Source of the DNA: WHSM01 sp050701635
GTDB taxonomy: Bacteria; Actinomycetota; Actinomycetes; Mycobacteriales; Micromonosporaceae
Assembly (NCBI GenBank): GCA_050701635.1
Contig: JBOGDF010000099.1
Coordinates: 1 to 15,591 of the forward strand
Length of the DNA: 15,591 bases
Direction of reading: 5' to 3'
Positions 12,525 to 15,591 of the stretch are shown piece after piece (the stretch's first letter is position 1; every line of letters begins with the position of its first letter). The position numbers and the translations under genes are program-made. A model generated the notes under the pieces. It was given only the letters and a program-made list of their open reading frames with translations, was not told the DNA's origin and did not search any database.

Positions 12525-14711
12525 CTACCCGCCGGGTGGGTATCCGTCGGTGAGGCTGGCGAGCGGGGCGGCGCGGCCGGCGGCCCAGGCGGCGGCGAAA
12601 TCGTCGCTGTCCAGGGTCGACCGGGCGGCCGCCAGCACCCGGTCCCGGTCGGGCAGCTCGCACGCCGGGATCGGGGCGCCGATCGCCTCCCGGAGCGCGG
12701 TCGCGGCGCCCAGCAGGAAGGCGGCGTACGCCGACTGGTCCCGCCGTACCGCCACCGCGGCGAGCGCCTCGACCACGCTCGCCGTACGCCACCGGTCGCC
12801 CAACTCCCGGTGTACGGCGAGGCTCGCCGAAAGCCACCGCCCCGCCTTCTCGATACGACCCCGGCGCAGCTCCACCAGCCCGAGCTGGTTGCGTGCCCAG
12901 GCGACGCCCTCGGCGTAGCCGAGCCGTTCGGAGAGCGCGAGCGCCTCGTGCAGCTGCAGCTCGGCCTGCTCCAGCTCGGCCCGGTAGTGCGCCACCGCGC
13001 CCAGGTTGATCAGCCCCCAGACGATGCCTTCGCCGTCGCCGAGCGCCCGGAACTCGGCCAGCGCCCGAGTGCACTGCTCGGCGGCCTCGGCCAGGTCGCC
13101 CCGCAGCCAGCACACGAAGCCGAGGTGGTTGCGGGCCCACGCCGTACCGGTACGGTCGCCGCGCTGGGCGAACAGCTCCAGGCTCTCCAGGTGCAGCCGT
13201 TTCGCGGTGTAGTACTGCGCCCGCTCCCGCGCGATGCCGCCCAGCCGGTGCACCGCGAGCGCACGGCCGGCGGTGTCGCCGAGCGCCTGGTAGAGATCGC
13301 GGGCGGCCTCGATCCGGGTCGACGCGGTGTCGTACTCGCACTGCAGGAACGCCAGCATCCCCGCGCCGAGCAGGGCTCTGGCCCGTACCGGGGTGGGCGG
13401 GGCGTCGGGTTGGTCGCGCCGCAGCGCCTGCCCCAGCCAGTGCCGGCCTTCGGCGTAGTGGCCGCGCAGGTAGCAGAAATTCCACAGCGCGCCCGCCAGC
13501 TGCAGCGCCGGCGCGGAGTCGGCCTGGGTGGTGGCCCAGGCGATCGCGGTACGCAGGTTGTCCAGCTCGGCGTCGAGCCGGTCCAGCCAGGTCGTCTGCC
13601 CCTCGTCGCCGAGCGCCGCCGGGGCGTGCAGCGCGGCTTCGGCCTGCTCGGCGTACGCCAGGTAGTACTCGGCGTGGCGGCGTTCGGTGTCGGCGCGCCG
13701 GCCGGAGTCGGCGAGCCGGCGCCGGCCGTACTCACCGATCACGGCGAGCATCTCGTACCGGGCTTCGGGGTGGTCACGGCGTACCACGATCAGGGACTTG
13801 TCGGCCAGCCGCCCGGTCAGCGTCAGTACGTCGACGCCGGGCTCGCCGTACACCGCCTCCGCCGCCGGGAGGGTCCAGCCGCCGGCGAACACCGACAGCG
13901 CCTCGAACAGCCGCTGCTCCTCGGTGGTGAGCAGCTGGTAGCTCCACTCGATCGCGCCGTGCAGCGTCTGGTGCCGCGCCGCCGCGGTACGCGGGCCGTC
14001 CCCCAGGATCTGGAACGAGCGCGCCAGCTCGTCGGCGATCTGCGCCACTGTCAACACGTTGGTACGCGCCGCCGCCAGCTCGATCGCCAGCGGGATACCC
14101 TGCAGCCGGCGTACCACCCGGGCGGCGTCGGGCAGCGCGTCGTCGGCCACGGCGAGACCGCGGGCGGCTGCCCGTACCCGGAAAAGCTGGACCGCGGGGG
14201 AGTCCTCCAGCTGGTCCGTGCCGGCGACCGGGACCGACAACGGCGGCACCGGCAACACCGTCTCGCCGGGGATCCGCAGCAGCTCCCGGCTGGTGGCCAG
14301 GATCCGCAGCCGGGGACACCGCGCCAGCAGTACGGCGCACAGCTTCGCCACCTCGTCCAGCACGTGCTCGCAGTTGTCCAGCACCAGCAAGAGCTCGCGG
14401 TCGGCCACCTGGTCTGCGATCTCGTCGGTGACGCCGTCGGCCCCGTACGGGCTCGCCGCCGCCCGCAGCCCGAGCGCGGAGCCGACCGCGACCACGGGGG
14501 AGCCGGACGCCAGCGGCGCCAGCGGCACCCAGCAGCTGCCCGCCTGGTACTGCCCGGAGAGCTGGTGGGCGACCGCCATCGCGAGCCGGGTCTTGCCGAC
14601 GCCGCCGGTGCCGCTGAGGGTGAGCAGCCGGGCGGTGCCGAGCAGGCGTACCGCCTCGGTGATCTCGGTGTCGCGTCCGACCAGCTCGTCGGCCGCGAGC
14701 GGCAGCGACAT
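12525..14711 (-). CDS. STAND-type (NB-ARC-like) ATPase with TPR repeats, no recognised output domain
   Basis: A 728-residue protein of the class often annotated as predicted ATPase or LuxR/AfsR-like regulator. Walker A is GTGGVGKT (34-41), Walker B LLLVLDN (107-113), a sensor-like ATSRELL (139-145), and the GLPL-type motif GIPLAIELAAAR (205-216). From about residue 350 the protein is a run of tetratricopeptide-like helical repeats, ending AAWAAGRAAPLASLTDGYPP. Relatives usually carry a DNA-binding (SARP/winged-helix or C-terminal LuxR) or cyclase domain; neither end shows one here, so it may signal through a partner. The ATG at 14711 follows AGGA by six bases, a site overlapping the stop of the SGNH gene, so translation is coupled. 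The same frame stays open upstream through the SGNH gene but reads as shadow sequence, so I reject a longer form. Confidence 0.92.
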   Translation of the reverse strand: MSLPLAADELVGRDTEITEAVRLLGTARLLTLSGTGGVGKTRLAMAVAHQLSGQYQAGSCWVPLAPLASGSPVVAVGSALGLRAAASPYGADGVTDEIADQVADRELLLVLDNCEHVLDEVAKLCAVLLARCPRLRILATSRELLRIPGETVLPVPPLSVPVAGTDQLEDSPAVQLFRVRAAARGLAVADDALPDAARVVRRLQGIPLAIELAAARTNVLTVAQIADELARSFQILGDGPRTAAARHQTLHGAIEWSYQLLTTEEQRLFEALSVFAGGWTLPAAEAVYGEPGVDVLTLTGRLADKSLIVVRRDHPEARYEMLAVIGEYGRRRLADSGRRADTERRHAEYYLAYAEQAEAALHAPAALGDEGQTTWLDRLDAELDNLRTAIAWATTQADSAPALQLAGALWNFCYLRGHYAEGRHWLGQALRRDQPDAPPTPVRARALLGAGMLAFLQCEYDTASTRIEAARDLYQALGDTAGRALAVHRLGGIARERAQYYTAKRLHLESLELFAQRGDRTGTAWARNHLGFVCWLRGDLAEAAEQCTRALAEFRALGDGEGIVWGLINLGAVAHYRAELEQAELQLHEALALSERLGYAEGVAWARNQLGLVELRRGRIEKAGRWLSASLAVHRELGDRWRTASVVEALAAVAVRRDQSAYAAFLLGAATALREAIGAPIPACELPDRDRVLAAARSTLDSDDFAAAWAAGRAAPLASLTDGYPPGG

Positions 14712-14719
14712 CGGGCGTC

Positions 14720-15496
14720 CTAGCTCGAGTGGCGGGACCGCACCGCGTCGTGCACCGCCGGATAGAGCGCGTGCGCCCAGATCCGGTAGCCGTCCGCGGA
14801 CGGGTGGAACCCGTCCACGCAGATGGTGCCCGGGTCGGCCCGGAACACCGCGCTGGTACGCCCCGCCAGGTCGATCGCGACCCCGCCCGCCTCTTCGACC
14901 GCCGGTCGCTGGGCGTACGCCATCCGCCGCCCCAGCCAGCCCACGATCTGCCGCAGCGGCGGGCCGAGTACGCGGGACGCCGCCAGGTCGGGGCAGGTGC
15001 CGACCACCACCGCGATCCCGGCGTCGACCAGCCGGCTCACCGCGGCTCCGAGGTGCATACCCGCCTCGGACGGGTTGGCCAGGCTGGTGACGTCGCTGAG
15101 CCCGATCAGGATCACCGCGACGTCGGGCTGCTCGCCCAGCAGCGCCCGCGACACCTGGGTGTCCAGGTGCAGCGACTGGGTGCCGGTGACCGCCACGCTG
15201 GACAGCTCGATCCGGTGCCCGTCGCCGGCCAGCAGCGTGGCCAGGTGCCCGCCGACCGAGTCTTCGACGACCTCCACCCCCACCCCGGCTGCCAGCGAGT
15301 CGCCGAGCATCACCAGCCGTACGGTGTCCGGATTGTCCTCGCCGACGGTGGCCCGGATCCCGGGGCCGATAGCGGGGCGGGCGTACCGGCGCAGGCGCGC
15401 GGCCACCAGCTCGGCGGCGAGTACGCCGACCAGCCCGGCGGTGGTGAACAGCGCCGCGTACCCGAAGCCGCGGCCGATCCGGCCGGCCGCGCTCAC
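14720..15496 (-). CDS. SGNH/GDSL hydrolase-like protein, membrane-anchored, block-III Asn replaced by Ser
   Basis: A 258-residue protein. An N-terminal hydrophobic segment (GYAALFTTAGLVGVLAAELV, about 12-31) should anchor it or act as a signal, leaving the enzyme domain outside. Block I is VMLGDSLAAGVGV with the nucleophile Ser in GDSL; block V is DGFHPSADGY, supplying the catalytic Asp-x-x-His pair (D-x-F-H). Block III should read G-x-N-D, but this protein has GLSDVT (codon AGC), losing the usual oxyanion-hole Asn. Such enzymes cleave esters on lipids or polysaccharides; the substrate is unknown. The GTG start at 15496 overlaps the upstream stop (GTGA), and its own stop overlaps the ribosome site of the STAND ATPase gene eight bases on, so all three are one unit. 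Reduced or altered activity is inferred from the substitution. Confidence 0.9.
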   Translation of the reverse strand: MSAAGRIGRGFGYAALFTTAGLVGVLAAELVAARLRRYARPAIGPGIRATVGEDNPDTVRLVMLGDSLAAGVGVEVVEDSVGGHLATLLAGDGHRIELSSVAVTGTQSLHLDTQVSRALLGEQPDVAVILIGLSDVTSLANPSEAGMHLGAAVSRLVDAGIAVVVGTCPDLAASRVLGPPLRQIVGWLGRRMAYAQRPAVEEAGGVAIDLAGRTSAVFRADPGTICVDGFHPSADGYRIWAHALYPAVHDAVRSRHSS

Positions 15497-15591
15497 CGCC
15501 GGCTCCGCTCCGGCACCGTGGGGTTGGCCGGGTCGGCGGCCGGGCCGGCATGGCCCCGGCCGGCATGGTCCGGGTCGGTGCGGGCCGGCAC
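15493..15591 (-). CDS. C-terminal tail of an unidentified gene (partial)
   Basis: The minus-strand frame is open from the window edge (15591) to a TGA at 15495-15493, giving 32 residues rich in Ala, Pro, Gly and Arg, including DHAGRGHAGPAADP and ending TVPERSRR. The TGA shares bases with the GTG start of the SGNH gene (GTGA), so it looks like the preceding gene of the same operon. The residues are low-complexity and identify no family. An SGNH gene next to a cystathionine beta-synthase gene is an arrangement I recall from other actinomycetes, but this tail cannot confirm it. A chance open frame in GC-rich DNA remains possible. Confidence 0.5.
   Translation of the reverse strand: MPARTDPDHAGRGHAGPAADPANPTVPERSRR

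Noticed and set aside
12288..14723. An 811-codon plus-strand open frame opposite the STAND ATPase
   Set aside because: Composition is shadow-like (Arg, Gln, Gly, Pro), with no domain motif, against a minus strand showing Walker A, Walker B and TPRs.
12525..15566. A single 1013-codon minus-strand open frame that would fuse a long N-terminal extension to the STAND ATPase
   Set aside because: The first 285 codons overlap the SGNH gene in another frame and read as low-complexity Arg/Gly/Ala/Pro. The ATG at 14711 has its own ribosome site and starts the recognisable ATPase fold.

Overview
The window is very GC-rich, tightly packed chromosomal DNA. GC-ended codons dominate, GTG and TTG starts are frequent, the -10 elements are TANNNT-like, and stop/start overlaps (GTGA, ATGA) recur. 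Protein families and style point to a mycelial actinomycete. Micromonosporaceae is my best guess, from the frequent GTAC-containing codon pairs and general resemblance; no search was run. I see no insertion sequence, phage gene, CRISPR array, rRNA or plasmid function. It reads as ordinary core chromosome rather than an island, and no stretch over 300 bases lacks a gene.

Layout, left to right. (1) 2-1930, plus: the tail of an unidentified gene, a DUF58 protein and a small polytopic membrane protein, each overlapping its neighbour by 4-8 bases. (2) 2030-3792, plus: a DrrA/DrrB-type ABC exporter pair. (3) 3881-5239, plus: a type II NADH dehydrogenase, apparently leaderless. (4) 5246-7562, minus: a small membrane protein and a large GT-C/YfhO-like membrane protein. 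(5) 7715-7796, plus: a tRNA-Leu with anticodon UAA, the counterpart of Streptomyces bldA. (6) 7894-9037, plus: a Bax inhibitor-1 family protein starting at TTG, overlapped by a small conserved-looking ORF, ending at a strong hairpin shared with the convergent gene. (7) 9087-11196, minus: a PadR regulator and its membrane-protein partner, with a consensus leaderless promoter carrying a direct repeat. (8) 11243-12490, minus: a FadA-type thiolase with its own probable leaderless promoter. (9) 12525-15591, minus: the tail of an unknown gene, an SGNH hydrolase-like protein and a STAND ATPase/TPR protein, translationally coupled.

The most consequential feature is the tRNA. In Streptomyces the only tRNA reading UUA codons gates development and secondary metabolism. 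I saw no in-frame TTA codon in any gene here, so its targets lie elsewhere. The other notable points are three probable leaderless promoters (ndh, padR, thiolase), palindromes and a hairpin in front of the Bax inhibitor gene, an SGNH protein whose block-III Asn is Ser, and a STAND ATPase with no visible output domain. I found no convincing wholly new system; the SGNH-STAND pair is the nearest candidate.
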